DNA of 64,000 nucleotides from Mycobacterium gallinarum (GCF_010726765.1 NZ_AP022601.1:2728001-2792000); one strand, 5' to 3'; counted from the first letter of the stretch, positions 9,588 to 17,485 are shown. A program made the numbers and translations. The notes: a model not told the origin generated them from the letters alone.

Positions 9588-10469
9588 ATGACCGGCTCTG
9601 CGACTTCGGACAGAGATTTGTCCGAAGCGGCCAAACCCCGGCGGGATCCTTCCCGCCGGCCCGCGCTAAATCTTTCACACCGCCCCGCCCGACGCGTCAT
9701 TGAACTCCGCCGGGGTGGTCGGGCACTCGGCGGCAGCTACCTGTACGAGGGCGACGGGCTGATCACCGGATGGCACAGCCACGAGGTGCACCAGATCGAG
9801 TACGCGCTGCACGGCGTCGTCGAGGTCGAGACCGATTCGGCGCACTACCTTCTTCCCCCTCAGCAGGCGGCGTGGATACCCGCGGGACTCGAGCATCAGG
9901 CCGTCATGAATCCGGACGTGAAGACCGTTGCGGTGATGTTCGATCCCGCGCTGGTGGCGGCCCCCGGCGATCGCGCACGCATTCTCGCGGTGTCGCCGTT
10001 GATCCGGGAGATGATGATCTACGCGCTGCGGTGGCAGATCGACCGTGCCGACGGCGACGCCCAATCAGACGCGTTCTTCCGCACCCTGGCCGATCTGGTC
10101 GCCGAAGCCCTCGACCATGAGGCCCCTCTGAGCCTGCCGACGTCCGAGCACCCGATTGTCGCCGCGGCGATGTCCTACACGAAGGCGCACCTTGCTTCAG
10201 TGAGCGCTGACGAGGTGAGCCGCGCGGTGTCTGTCTCCGAACGTACGTTGCGGCGACTGTTCCAGGACAAGCTCGGGTTGTCATGGCGCACGTATCTCTT
10301 GCACGCGCGGATGTTGCGCGCGATGGCGCTGCTGGCCGCGCCGGGGCAGTCGGTCCAGGAGACCGCGTCGGCCGTCGGCTTCGACAGTCTCAGCTCATTC
10401 ACGCGTGCCTTTGCGCAGTTCAGCGGAGAAACACCAAGCGGATATCGCAAAAGGGTTGCAGACGAATAG
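9588..10469 (+). CDS. AraC family transcriptional regulator
   Basis: A 293-residue regulator with an N-terminal cupin-like sensor (WHSHEVHQIEYALHGVVEVE, then LLPPQQAAWIPAGLEHQ) and a C-terminal double helix-turn-helix (VSERTLRRLFQDKLGLSWRTYLLHARMLRAM, then TASAVGFDSLSSFTRAF, ending in GETPSGYRK), quoted here only as short blocks. The ATG at 9588 marks the start of AraC-type homology; the reading frame upstream is antisense to the amidohydrolase. Its divergent position 24 bases from that gene suggests it senses a substrate or product of it. No clear operator could be defined in so short a gap. Confidence 0.9.
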   Translation: MTGSATSDRDLSEAAKPRRDPSRRPALNLSHRPARRVIELRRGGRALGGSYLYEGDGLITGWHSHEVHQIEYALHGVVEVETDSAHYLLPPQQAAWIPAGLEHQAVMNPDVKTVAVMFDPALVAAPGDRARILAVSPLIREMMIYALRWQIDRADGDAQSDAFFRTLADLVAEALDHEAPLSLPTSEHPIVAAAMSYTKAHLASVSADEVSRAVSVSERTLRRLFQDKLGLSWRTYLLHARMLRAMALLAAPGQSVQETASAVGFDSLSSFTRAFAQFSGETPSGYRKRVADE

Positions 10470-10481
10470 GTTTGAGTACGC

Positions 10482-11120
10482 TCACTCGTCGTCGCGTGGA
10501 TGCGGAAAGAGACCCTCACGCAGCAGGGCGTTCACCGATTTCTGCCACCTGTCGACCTGCTCGGGCGATTTGAACGCGTCCGGAATCTGCCGCTCGATGT
10601 GCCCTCGCACGATGAGGGTGCCGAGCGCCAGGACGAGCGAGTTCAACGCCGCCCAGGTGACGTCGATGTCGTCGCGAGCTTCGCCGCTCTCCTTGCGCGC
10701 GGTCCAGCGCGCCATACCGAAGGCGGAGAGCGTGTCCCAGATCGTGATGCCCAGCTGGCTGCCGTCGATGAGCGCGCGACCGAAGTAGTCCACGACGTCG
10801 GGATGCTCGAGCAGAAGTGTGGTGACCCGGCTGCCCATGTCGGCGATCGAGTCCTTTGCGTGCGGCGCAGTCACCGGTTGGGCGACTACGGCGATCACAA
10901 CGCCCATCACATAGTCGTCGACGGCCTTGATGAGACCGGCCTTCGTTTCGAAGTGATGCTGAACCAATCCGAGGGAGACACCGGCGTCCGCGGCGACCGA
11001 ACGCAGCGACGTCCCCGCAGCGCCCTTCGTCGCGAAACTCTTCAATGCCGCCTGGCGGATCCGCTCGAGTTTCTTTAGTTCGTCGCCACCGACGTGGTCG
11101 CGCTCTGTCACCGCAGTCAT
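10482..11120 (-). CDS. TetR family transcriptional regulator
   Basis: A 212-residue repressor. The N-terminal helix-turn-helix domain (ERIRQAALKSFATKGAAG, then LRSVAADAGVSLGLVQHHF) is a standard TetR_N domain; the C-terminal ligand domain is unassigned. ATG 11120 is chosen because homology begins there; upstream in-frame sequence is the divergent promoter region. It faces whiB6, and two tandem palindromes lie between the two genes (11157-11196). Autoregulation plus control of whiB6 is the most economical reading. Confidence 0.88.
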   Translation of the reverse strand: MTAVTERDHVGGDELKKLERIRQAALKSFATKGAAGTSLRSVAADAGVSLGLVQHHFETKAGLIKAVDDYVMGVVIAVVAQPVTAPHAKDSIADMGSRVTTLLLEHPDVVDYFGRALIDGSQLGITIWDTLSAFGMARWTARKESGEARDDIDVTWAALNSLVLALGTLIVRGHIERQIPDAFKSPEQVDRWQKSVNALLREGLFPHPRDDE

Positions 11121-11156
11121 CGAGAGGTGGTCTCCGTGCTCACAGGCCCAGATTAG

Positions 11157-11196
11157 ACAATACGAACGTATTGTGTCTACCATACAAACGTATTGT
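11157..11196. promoter_or_regulatory. Tandem TetR-type operators between tetR and whiB6
   Basis: A perfect 8-bp-arm palindrome ACAATACG-AA-CGTATTGT occupies 11157-11174. The half-site AACGTATTGT recurs 22 bp further on at 11187-11196, where ATAC-AAAC-GTAT repeats the core ATAC-GAAC-GTAT of the first site. Two copies two helical turns apart suit cooperative binding of TetR dimers. The sites lie 37-76 bp from the tetR start and 35-74 bp from the whiB6 start, so one repressor could control both promoters. Confidence 0.65.
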
Positions 11197-11230
11197 TGAC
11201 GTGACCGACGAAGACGGGGAGGCCGGAGCA

Positions 11231-11560
11231 GTGCACGTCCAGACACGATCGAGCGCGGTCGCGCAGCTTCGCGCTGTCGATGCGCCCCAGGCACCAGCCA
11301 TCCTCGATGACTCGGCAATGGCACCCTGTACGCAAGATCCGGATCGATGGACGACGACCGCCGACGAGGGCGCCAAGGCGCTGTGCCGCGCCTGCCCCCT
11401 CCGGTGGCGATGCGCTCGGGAAGCATGTTCGACGCCGGGCGCCGAGGGAGTGTGGGCCGGCATCCTGATCCCCGAGGCGGGCCGCGCCCGCCGCTTCGCG
11501 CTCAAGCAGCTGCGGTCGCTGGCGGAGCAGAATGGATACCCGGTACGAAAGACGGGTTAG
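11231..11560 (+). CDS. whiB6: WhiB-family iron-sulfur regulator, WhiB6-like
   Basis: A 109-residue Wbl protein. Four cluster-ligand cysteines are present as C33-x18-C52-x2-C55-x5-C61, followed by the G[VI]W turn as GVWAGI (73-78) and a basic C-terminal region (GRARRFALKQLRSLAEQNGYPV). Sequence around the first Cys (CTQDPDRWTTT) and the C-terminus strongly resembles M. tuberculosis WhiB6 (Rv3862c), which controls ESX-1 and the DosR regulon with its [4Fe-4S] cluster. GTG 11231 is preferred over GTG 11201 because GGGGAGG lies 9 bases upstream. No ESX-1 gene is nearby. An extra Cys66 is present. Confidence 0.85.
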   Translation: MHVQTRSSAVAQLRAVDAPQAPAILDDSAMAPCTQDPDRWTTTADEGAKALCRACPLRWRCAREACSTPGAEGVWAGILIPEAGRARRFALKQLRSLAEQNGYPVRKTG

Positions 11561-11586
11561 CTCGCTGAGTGCGAGGATGGTCATTC

Positions 11587-12081
11587 ATGACCCGCTGGCA
11601 CGCGCTCGAACCCGCCGACGCCGATTTCCTGACCTCGGCACCGCACATCTTCCGCTACCAGAAGCGGTTTGCCGCCTCACCTGAAAAGGTCTGGGAGTCA
11701 CTGGTTTCCGACGAGTCACTGGCCGCCTGGGGGCCGATGATCAAAGACGTCACGTGGACGTCGCCACGGCCTTTCGGAGTCGGCACCACGCGCGACGTCA
11801 CCGCCCCCGGCGGATCGGTGATGCGCGAGCGCTTCTTCCAATGGGAGGACGGGCACAGCAAGTCGTTCTACGTCTACGAGTGCGCCGTGCCCCTGTTCAA
11901 GCGCTTCGCCGAGCACTACCTCGTCGAGCCCGCCGGAAGCGAGACGTTGTTCACCTGGACGCTTGCGGTTGAACCCAAGCCCGCATTCGCGCTGCCGGTC
12001 AAGGTGCTGGCACCCGTACTGAAGGCCGGATTCGGGCGGATCCCGGCAGGCGGCCAGAAGTACTTCGCGACGCACGCCTGA
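11587..12081 (+). CDS. SRPBCC (START/Bet v1-like) domain protein
   Basis: A 164-residue single-domain protein of the SRPBCC superfamily (polyketide cyclase/dehydrase and lipid-transport group). Typical features are the N-terminal strand YQKRFAASPEKVWESLVSDESLAAWGP, the middle GTTRDV and RFFQWEDG strands, and the C-terminal long helix near residues 130-160. Such proteins bind hydrophobic ligands; none can be assigned. ATG 11587 starts 26 bases after whiB6 and may share its transcript. No catalytic motif is evident. Confidence 0.82.
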   Translation: MTRWHALEPADADFLTSAPHIFRYQKRFAASPEKVWESLVSDESLAAWGPMIKDVTWTSPRPFGVGTTRDVTAPGGSVMRERFFQWEDGHSKSFYVYECAVPLFKRFAEHYLVEPAGSETLFTWTLAVEPKPAFALPVKVLAPVLKAGFGRIPAGGQKYFATHA

Positions 12082-12097
12082 GCGAACTTCGGGGCTA

Positions 12098-12121
12098 CGA
12101 TACGTGAAATATCACCTATCG
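12098..12121 (+). promoter_or_regulatory. Palindromic operator in front of the MarR gene
   Basis: A 24-bp interrupted palindrome with arms CGATA-c-GTGA, spacer aata, and TCAC-c-TATCG ends one base into the GGAGGC Shine-Dalgarno of the MarR gene. Nine of ten arm positions pair. The central GTGA-N4-TCAC recurs in the promoter of the convergent SDR gene (13438-13453). Position over the promoter/ribosome-binding site indicates autorepression by the MarR protein. Confidence 0.6.
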
Positions 12122-12135
12122 GAGGCTTCTGAGCA

Positions 12136-12636
12136 GTGACCGACGACGGCGGGCTCAACCCGTCGCAACAGCGAGCCTGGCTGAGCTACATGCGGGTCTA
12201 CCATCGGCTGGAATACGAGATGAACCGGCATTTGCAGGCCGAGTGCGGGATGTCTCTCGGCGACTACACGGTGATGAATGCTCTGACCAACGCGCCGCGG
12301 GGCCGCGCACAGCTCACCAGCCTGGCGATCACCATCGGCTGGGAACGTAGCAGGCTGTCGCACTATCTGCAGCGGACGAGTATGCGCGGTCACGTCGAGC
12401 GGGTCCCCTCAGAAACCGACGGCCGAGCTACCGACGTGGTACTCACCGACAGCGGCTGGCGCGCCTTTCGGGCCGCGGCACCCAAGCACGCCGCCTGGGT
12501 CAAGCAGGTGTTCTTCTCCGATCTGAAGCGCGGCCAGGAGAAAGCGCTCGCCGACGTCCTGTCGGCGGTCTACGAATCCATCCTGCGCCACGGGACGCTG
12601 CCCCGCCCCGACATCGACGTCCGCGCGCAGCGTTAG
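12136..12636 (+). CDS. MarR family transcriptional regulator
   Basis: A 166-residue winged-helix regulator. It has the long N-terminal dimerisation helix (RAWLSYMRVYHRLEYEM), the DNA-recognition region (LTSLAITIGWERSRLSHYL) and the wing (RVPSETDGRATDVVLTDSGW) in the MarR order. GTG 12136 follows GGAGGC by 9 bases. The gene converges on an SDR gene and the two stop codons overlap by four bases. A palindrome lies just upstream and a palindrome with the same core lies in front of the SDR, so this protein probably represses both. Confidence 0.88.
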   Translation: MTDDGGLNPSQQRAWLSYMRVYHRLEYEMNRHLQAECGMSLGDYTVMNALTNAPRGRAQLTSLAITIGWERSRLSHYLQRTSMRGHVERVPSETDGRATDVVLTDSGWRAFRAAAPKHAAWVKQVFFSDLKRGQEKALADVLSAVYESILRHGTLPRPDIDVRAQR

Positions 12637-13379
12637 ACCTGCCTCTCACCGCCGTCGACGAACACCTCGGTTCCCGTCATGAAGCTGCTCTCGTCAGAGG
12701 CGAGAAACAACACCGCGGCCGCGATCTCCTCGGGCCGACCCACGCGGCCCATCGGCACTCGCGATGCCTCCGCGTCCAGCAGTGCCTGCTCCTGGCCGCT
12801 CGGAGCCAGCCCAGTCAGTCCCGGCGTCTCCACGGGGCCCGGTATGACGGTGTTCACCCGCAAACCCTTGTCGGCGAGCTCCGCCGCCCAGGTACGTCCC
12901 AATGATCGGATGGCGGCCTTGGACGCGGCGTAGACGCTCATGCCGGGATTCCCGCCGTAGGCCGCGGTCGATCCGGTCAACACGATCGACGCGCCTGAAT
13001 TGAGCAGGGGCAGCACCTTCTGCACCGTGAACACGATGCCGCCGACATTGATGTTGAAGGTGTTGGTGAACTGCTCGACCGTCACGTCGGCCAGCGCCGC
13101 GAGCTCTCCGCCGCCGGCGTTGGCGAACACCACATCCAGACCACGCCCGCGCGAAGAGATGGCGTCGACGACGCTGTCCAGGTCATCGAGATTCGATACG
13201 TCGCTGCGGATTCCGGTTGCCTCATCGCCGATCGCCGCTACCGCCTCGTCGAGGGTGCGCTGACTGCGGCCGGTGATGAAAACGTGCGCGCCCTCGGCGG
13301 CGAACCTCTGCGCCGTGGCGAGGCCGATGCCTGAGCTCCCGCCCGTAACGAGCGCCGTCTTGCCTGCGAGCTGAGCCAT
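12633..13379 (-). CDS. SDR family oxidoreductase (classical)
   Basis: A 248-residue classical short-chain dehydrogenase. The cofactor motif is TGGSSGIG (residues 12-19) with an Arg (GRSQRT) suggesting NADP preference, then NAGGG, the catalytic Ser in LTGSTAAYGG, and YAASK. The C-terminal block FVDGGERQV is standard. All catalytic residues are present. The substrate is unknown; relatives with this pattern include quinone or nitrile-detoxifying reductases. It converges with the marR gene and has a 16-bp perfect palindrome in its promoter region. Confidence 0.9.
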   Translation of the reverse strand: MAQLAGKTALVTGGSSGIGLATAQRFAAEGAHVFITGRSQRTLDEAVAAIGDEATGIRSDVSNLDDLDSVVDAISSRGRGLDVVFANAGGGELAALADVTVEQFTNTFNINVGGIVFTVQKVLPLLNSGASIVLTGSTAAYGGNPGMSVYAASKAAIRSLGRTWAAELADKGLRVNTVIPGPVETPGLTGLAPSGQEQALLDAEASRVPMGRVGRPEEIAAAVLFLASDESSFMTGTEVFVDGGERQV

Positions 13380-13437
13380 GTTGATCTCCCTGGTGTCGAG
13401 GTGGCGGAGTTGCCATCGTCTCTCACTTCACGACAAC

Positions 13438-13453
13438 ACGTGACATGTCACGT
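13438..13453. promoter_or_regulatory. Perfect palindrome in the SDR/amidase divergent promoter
   Basis: ACGTGACA-TGTCACGT is a perfect 16-bp palindrome, 59 bp upstream of the SDR start and 42 bp upstream of the amidase start. Its core GTGA-N4-TCAC equals the core of the site in front of the marR gene. It is the likely operator for the MarR protein. The spacing (N4) differs from the mycobacterial CRP site TGTGA-N6-TCACA. Confidence 0.6.
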
Positions 13454-13494
13454 TATTCCCGCGACGGATTCTTGTTGGTGCTAGACAGGCAGTC

Positions 13495-14931
13495 ATGACT
13501 TCGCTTGCCGACGAGACCCGGTGGATGGATGCGACCGATCAGGCGGCGCTCGTCGCATCCGGAGAGGTGTCGCCGAGCGAGCTGTTGGAAGCGGCGATCG
13601 AGCGCATCGAACGCATCGACCCTGAGCTCAATGCGGTCGTGATCCGCTGGTTCGATCACGCCCGAGAGGTCGCCGCAAGCGATCTCCCCGACGGTCCGTT
13701 CCGCGGCGTGCCGTTCCTCATCAAGGACCTGTTCGCCGACTACGCCGGACAACGGATCAGCAACGGCAACGTCGCGTTGAAAGAGGCACACGTCATCGCC
13801 GACGCGGACACGACGCTCGTCAGTCGCTACCGCGCGGCGGGCTTGGTCATCGCGGGCCGCACGAACAGCCCGGAGCTGGGCAGCGTGCCGACCACCGAGC
13901 CGGTGGCGTGGGGCGCGACGTACAACCCGTGGGACACGACGCGCACGCCCGGCGGATCGAGCGGCGGTGCGGCCGCGGCGGTTGCGTCGGGAATGGTGCC
14001 GTTCGCGCATGCCAGCGACGGCGGCGGGTCGATTCGCATTCCCGCGGCGTGCTGCGGACTGGTCGGGCTCAAGCCGAGCCAGGGTCGCATCACGCTCGGA
14101 CCGGTCCGTGACGAGAGCGGACTTGCGGTCGAACACTGCGTCAGCCGCACCGTGCGCGACACCGCCGCCCTGCTCGACTCGACCCGCGGCCCGGGTGTCG
14201 GCGACACCGTGATCGCACCACCGCCTACACGTCCGTACGTCGAGGAGGTTGGCACAGATCCGGGTCGGCTGCGGATCGGCATCCTCGATCACCACGCGCA
14301 GGGCGGGCGGGTCGATGTCGAAGTCACCGCCGCGACGCAGGCCGTCGGTCGGCTGCTCGAATCGCTGGGTCACCATGTCGAGCCGGCGTGGCCGAAGGCA
14401 TTGGAGGACGAGACGCTCGGCTCGAAGTTCGGCGCGATGTGGAGCACAAACATGGGCATGTCGCGGCTGCGGTTCGAAGGACAGCTCGGCCGTCCGCTCG
14501 TAGACCACGAGTTGGAGCCGATGAATCTGGCGCAGGCCGATTTCGCGAAACACTTCGGCGCAATCGATTACGCGCTCGCGCTCGCTGGTGTCTCCCAGTT
14601 CCGCCGCGCGATGCAGTCGTGGTGGCATGAGGGCTGGGATCTGCTGCTCACGCCGACGCTCGCCGAACTGCCGCTGAAGCTCGGCACGATCGTCAACGAT
14701 CCCGACAACCCGATGGCACCGATGCGGCGCGCGGGCGAGTTCGTACCGTTCACTCCCCCGTTCAACACGAGCGGCCAGCCGGCGGTCAGCCTCCCGCTCG
14801 AGTGGACGGCCGAGGGGCTGCCGGTAGGCGTACAGCTCGTTGCGGCGTATGGGCGCGAGGACGTGCTGATTCGCGTCGCGAGTCAGCTCGAGCAGGCGAA
14901 GCCGTGGGTGGATCGGAAACCAGAGATCTGA
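13495..14931 (+). CDS. Amidase (amidase signature family)
   Basis: A 478-residue amidase-signature enzyme that hydrolyses a C-N amide bond. The Ser-cisSer-Lys triad is visible: Lys in FLIKDLF (about residue 79), the cis-Ser in [12 protein letters not shown] (about 160), and the nucleophile Ser in [10 protein letters not shown] (about 180). Overall length and the C-terminal [13 protein letters not shown] match NylA/6-aminohexanoate-cyclic-dimer-hydrolase-like amidases. It is divergent from the SDR gene, with a palindrome between, so it may be co-regulated by the MarR protein. Natural substrate unknown. Confidence 0.9.
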   Translation: MTSLADETRWMDATDQAALVASGEVSPSELLEAAIERIERIDPELNAVVIRWFDHAREVAASDLPDGPFRGVPFLIKDLFADYAGQRISNGNVALKEAHVIADADTTLVSRYRAAGLVIAGRTNSPELGSVPTTEPVAWGATYNPWDTTRTPGGSSGGAAAAVASGMVPFAHASDGGGSIRIPAACCGLVGLKPSQGRITLGPVRDESGLAVEHCVSRTVRDTAALLDSTRGPGVGDTVIAPPPTRPYVEEVGTDPGRLRIGILDHHAQGGRVDVEVTAATQAVGRLLESLGHHVEPAWPKALEDETLGSKFGAMWSTNMGMSRLRFEGQLGRPLVDHELEPMNLAQADFAKHFGAIDYALALAGVSQFRRAMQSWWHEGWDLLLTPTLAELPLKLGTIVNDPDNPMAPMRRAGEFVPFTPPFNTSGQPAVSLPLEWTAEGLPVGVQLVAAYGREDVLIRVASQLEQAKPWVDRKPEI

Positions 14932-14941
14932 GCGAAAAGGG

Positions 14942-15024
14942 TGCGCGAGGGGGGACTCGAACCCCCACGCCCATAGGACAATGGCACCTAAAGCCATCTC
15001 GTCTGCCAGTTCCGACACTCGCGC
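14942..15024 (-). tRNA. tRNA-Leu (anticodon UAG)
   Basis: Read on the minus strand, the 83-nt sequence folds as a class II tRNA. The 7-bp acceptor stem is GCGCGAG/CTCGCGC, the anticodon stem is ATGGC/GCCAT around the loop TTTAGGT, giving UAG, a long variable arm follows, and the T arm is GGGGG-TTCGAGTC-CCCCC. CCA is not encoded. The 3' end lies 11 bases after the amidase stop. An HTH-LAGLIDADG gene starts 84 bases beyond the 5' end on the other strand. Confidence 0.95.
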
Positions 15025-15107
15025 GCAGGTGGCAATCGTACCTGCTCGTTAGTCCCGTCTGTCGGTGGCGCTTCCTACGGTGGAGGCACCCGGCGAAAGG
15101 CCCGAAG

Positions 15108-15881
15108 GTGCGGTCTGCGGACGAATTCGAGACGGTGCGGAAGCTGATCGCGGCGGGCATGAACGATTGCGCCATCGCTCGACTGACCGGCATCCCGCGA
15201 CCAACGGTGCGCGACTGGCGCTGCCGTCCGAAAGTCCGATCAAGATTTCCGGCCGGCTCCGCGGAGTGCGGCGCCGGCCACAACTTCGCGGCATTGCCCG
15301 CAGCGCCATATTCGTATCTGCTCGGCATGTATCTCGGCGACGGTTGCATCTCGCGGAGTCGTCGAGTCTGGCGTCTTCGCATCGTGCTCGACCAGAAGTA
15401 CCCGGCAATAATCGAACGCTGCTGCCAGGCCATCGAGATGCTCATGCCAGACCAACGAGCAGGCATTGTGAAAAGCGTTGGATGTGTTGCCGTTTCGTTG
15501 TACTCAAAGCACTGGCCTTGCCGGTTCCCTCAACACGGAGCTGGCAAGAAGCACAAGCGACGCATCGCCCTCGAACCCTGGCAGCAGGCGCTCGTCGACC
15601 AAGCCACCGAAGAGTTCGTCCTCGGACTGATCCACAGCGATGGTTGCCGCGTCATCGCCAACGACCGCGGCGTCGCCAGCGTCCGCTACCACTTCTCGAA
15701 CCGCTCCGAAGACATCATCGGCCTGTTCACCGCCGCACTCGACAAGCTCGGTATTCACTGGACGCGGTCGACCAAGTACATCGTGTCGATCTACCGAAAG
15801 GCCGATACCGCTCGGTTGGACGAGTTCATCGGCCCGAAGACCCGCGCGGTACCGTTGGAAGGTGTCCACTACGCGGCGTAG
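15108..15881 (+). CDS. HTH-LAGLIDADG homing-endonuclease-like protein
   Basis: A 257-residue protein with an N-terminal helix-turn-helix (AAGMNDCAIARLTGIPRPTV, residues about 16-35) and two LAGLIDADG-type motifs about 100 residues apart: LLGMYLGDG (71-79) and VLGLIHSDG (171-179). This is the architecture of a single-chain meganuclease or of a domesticated regulator of the WhiA type. The acidic residue before the final Gly is kept in both motifs (GDG and SDG), so nuclease activity is possible. GTG 15108 is chosen for its AAAGG seven bases upstream. It is free-standing, with no intron or intein host, next to tRNA-Leu, and its 3' end overlaps lprD by 20 bases. Confidence 0.8.
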   Translation: MRSADEFETVRKLIAAGMNDCAIARLTGIPRPTVRDWRCRPKVRSRFPAGSAECGAGHNFAALPAAPYSYLLGMYLGDGCISRSRRVWRLRIVLDQKYPAIIERCCQAIEMLMPDQRAGIVKSVGCVAVSLYSKHWPCRFPQHGAGKKHKRRIALEPWQQALVDQATEEFVLGLIHSDGCRVIANDRGVASVRYHFSNRSEDIIGLFTAALDKLGIHWTRSTKYIVSIYRKADTARLDEFIGPKTRAVPLEGVHYAA

Positions 15882-16236
15882 GAGGCCGGCGCTCATCGCG
15901 TTGGCGGTGCTTGGCGCCGCCGGCTGCCTGGCCCTGGCCTGGTGGCAGTGGACCCGCTTCGAGTCCGCATCGGGCACCTTCGTCAACCTCGGCTACGCCC
16001 TGCAGTGGCCGATGTTCGCCGGCTTCGTCGTCTACGCGTACTACAAATTTGTGCGCTACGAGGAAGCGCCGCCGGAGCCGACGCGGCACGATGAGATCAC
16101 CGAGATACCCGCGGGCCTGCTGCCCCAACGACCTACCGCCGCGACCCAACCCGCCGACGACGACCCCGTGTTGAGCGAGTACAACGCGTACCTCGCCGAA
16201 CTCGCCAAGGAAGACAAGGAACGACCGACGACATGA
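15862..16236 (+). CDS. lprD: Lipoprotein/membrane protein LprD
   Basis: A 124-residue protein closely matching M. tuberculosis LprD (Rv1343c) as I recall it: a basic N-terminus (STTRRRRPALIAL), a hydrophobic stretch ending in the lipobox-like GAAGC, then WWQWTRFES, a second hydrophobic segment (QWPMFAGFVVYAYYKF), and the conserved C-terminal ending LSEYNAYLAELAKEDK. It starts with GTG 15862, inside the end of the upstream gene, and overlaps the next gene by four bases. It is probably an inner-membrane protein with a cytoplasmic tail; function unknown. Confidence 0.85.
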   Translation: MSTTRRRRPALIALAVLGAAGCLALAWWQWTRFESASGTFVNLGYALQWPMFAGFVVYAYYKFVRYEEAPPEPTRHDEITEIPAGLLPQRPTAATQPADDDPVLSEYNAYLAELAKEDKERPTT

Positions 16237-16565
16237 CGGAGACCACCGGCACCCCCGTTGAAAGCATCCGCAAGGCGCTCATGGGTTACCGCGTCACGGC
16301 CTGGATCACCGGCATCTGGCTGATCGCGCTCTGCTACGAGATGGTGATGAAGTACGGCTTCGGCGTGGAGGGCCTGAACTGGATCGCGGTCGTCCACGGC
16401 TGGGTGTACTTCGTATACCTGCTCTTCACCGCGAACCTTGCGGTGAAGGTGCGCTGGCCGATCGCCAAGACCATCGGCATCCTGCTGGCGGGCACCATCC
16501 CGCTGGTCGGCATCATCGTCGAGCAGATTCAAACCAGAGAGATCAAGCAGAAGCACGGCCTTTAG
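16233..16565 (+). CDS. DUF3817 membrane protein (Rv1342c-like)
   Basis: A 110-residue integral membrane protein of the DUF3817 family with three hydrophobic helices (about residues 16-38, 48-68 and 78-98). The family signatures are an Arg-Val-Thr-Ala-Trp start to helix 1 (YRVTAWITGIWLIALCYEM), HGWVYFVYLLFTANLAVK and IPLVGIIVE. It lies in the conserved lprD-Rv1342c pair, starting in the last four bases of lprD. No enzymatic function is known. A second DUF3817 gene is at 42294-42677. Confidence 0.88.
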   Translation: MTETTGTPVESIRKALMGYRVTAWITGIWLIALCYEMVMKYGFGVEGLNWIAVVHGWVYFVYLLFTANLAVKVRWPIAKTIGILLAGTIPLVGIIVEQIQTREIKQKHGL

Positions 16566-16568
16566 CCG

Positions 16569-17417
16569 TCACGTCAGGTGCTTGAGCACCTCTTCGGCCA
16601 GTCGCTCACCACGATCCTCCTGCAGGAAGTGTGACGCGCCCTCGATCCTCACCTGCTCGGTAGCGCCGGGAATCAGATCGCAAAATGCTTGCCCCGCTTT
16701 GGGATACGGGAAGATCGGATCCTGATCCGAGAAGGCGACCAATGCCGGCTTCTGCCACCGCGACAGCTCGTCGGCGACAGCACTCATCACCAGTGCTCCA
16801 GGCGCATCTTCGGAAAGCGGCACCAATAGCGGGAACTGCGCCGCGCCGGCCTTCGACTCAACTGTCGGGAAGGGTGCATCGTAAGCAGCGACGACATCCT
16901 CGGGAAGCTCCGTGGCCGTCGCGCCCTGGATCACGAAGCCGACCGGCAGATCCGGGTTCTTCTCGGCGAAGTCGCGCCACGCCATGAACCCCTTGGAAAC
17001 CCGCCCCGTGAACAACCCGGTGTTGAAGATCGCCAGCGCACCAACACGATCGGCGTTCTCCACGGCCCACCGCAGTCCGATCGCGCCACCCCAGTCCTGC
17101 ACCACCACGATGGCGTCGCTGAGATCCAGACCCGCGAGCACGCGCGACGTCAGCTCGGTATGCCGGTCGTAGGTGTACCACCCCCGGTCGGTCGGCTTGT
17201 CCGAACGCCCGAACCCCGCGTAGTCCGGCACGACGACCCGGTGGCCGGCCTCCACCAGAGGACCGACCATCTTGCGATAGAGGTATGCCCAGCTCGGCTC
17301 CCCGTGAAAGCAGACAATCGGCCTGCCGGCGCGCGGCCCCTCGTCGACGTAATGCATGCGCAGGCCGTCGACGTCCACGTAGTTGGGGGCGAAGTCGTAG
17401 CCCGGCCGGTCGGTCAA
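16569..17417 (-). CDS. Haloalkane dehalogenase-like alpha/beta hydrolase, 5' end rearranged
   Basis: The open frame gives 282 residues of alpha/beta hydrolase resembling class I haloalkane dehalogenases. Visible are the oxyanion/halide region HGEPSWAYLYRKM, the nucleophile elbow VVQDWGG (D108, halide-binding W109), a cap-domain Trp (FMAWRDF, W147), the acid in SDQDPIFP and the catalytic His in ASHFLQED. The normal N-terminus of these proteins (RTPDERFENLPGYDFAPNYV-like) is missing. Homology begins abruptly at PGYDFAPNYV after MTDR encoded from a TTG without a Shine-Dalgarno. The missing residues are encoded just upstream on the opposite strand (17438-17485), so a small inversion seems to have removed the native start. 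The gene may be silent or weakly translated. Confidence 0.8.
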   Translation of the reverse strand: MTDRPGYDFAPNYVDVDGLRMHYVDEGPRAGRPIVCFHGEPSWAYLYRKMVGPLVEAGHRVVVPDYAGFGRSDKPTDRGWYTYDRHTELTSRVLAGLDLSDAIVVVQDWGGAIGLRWAVENADRVGALAIFNTGLFTGRVSKGFMAWRDFAEKNPDLPVGFVIQGATATELPEDVVAAYDAPFPTVESKAGAAQFPLLVPLSEDAPGALVMSAVADELSRWQKPALVAFSDQDPIFPYPKAGQAFCDLIPGATEQVRIEGASHFLQEDRGERLAEEVLKHLT

Positions 17418-17437
17418 CTCGGGTCTACGTTGTCTGC

Positions 17438-17485
17438 ATGACTGAGGTGTTCCGGACGCCGGACGAGCGCTTTGAGAATCTGCCG
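17438..17485 (+). pseudogene. Inverted N-terminal fragment of the dehalogenase gene
   Basis: Sixteen codons on the plus strand read MTEVFRTPDERFENLP, the typical first residues of haloalkane dehalogenases (compare VLRTPDSRFE in M. tuberculosis Rv2296). The frame then continues into unrelated sequence (VNYVESAHAPN) and the next gene. If the stretch from about 17406 to 17482 is flipped, these codons join CCG at 17405 on the minus strand and give ...RFENLPGYDFAPNYV, a perfect family N-terminus. It is therefore a displaced piece of the neighbouring gene, not a gene of its own. Confidence 0.75.

Noticed and set aside
13438-13453. Palindrome as a CRP (cAMP receptor) site
   Set aside because: The half-site spacing is 4 bp, whereas mycobacterial CRP uses TGTGA-N6-TCACA; the shared core with the marR site explains it better.
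14942-16236. Integrated element using tRNA-Leu as attachment site
   Set aside because: No integrase and no repeated tRNA 3' end was seen within several kb; the neighbouring genes on both sides look native.
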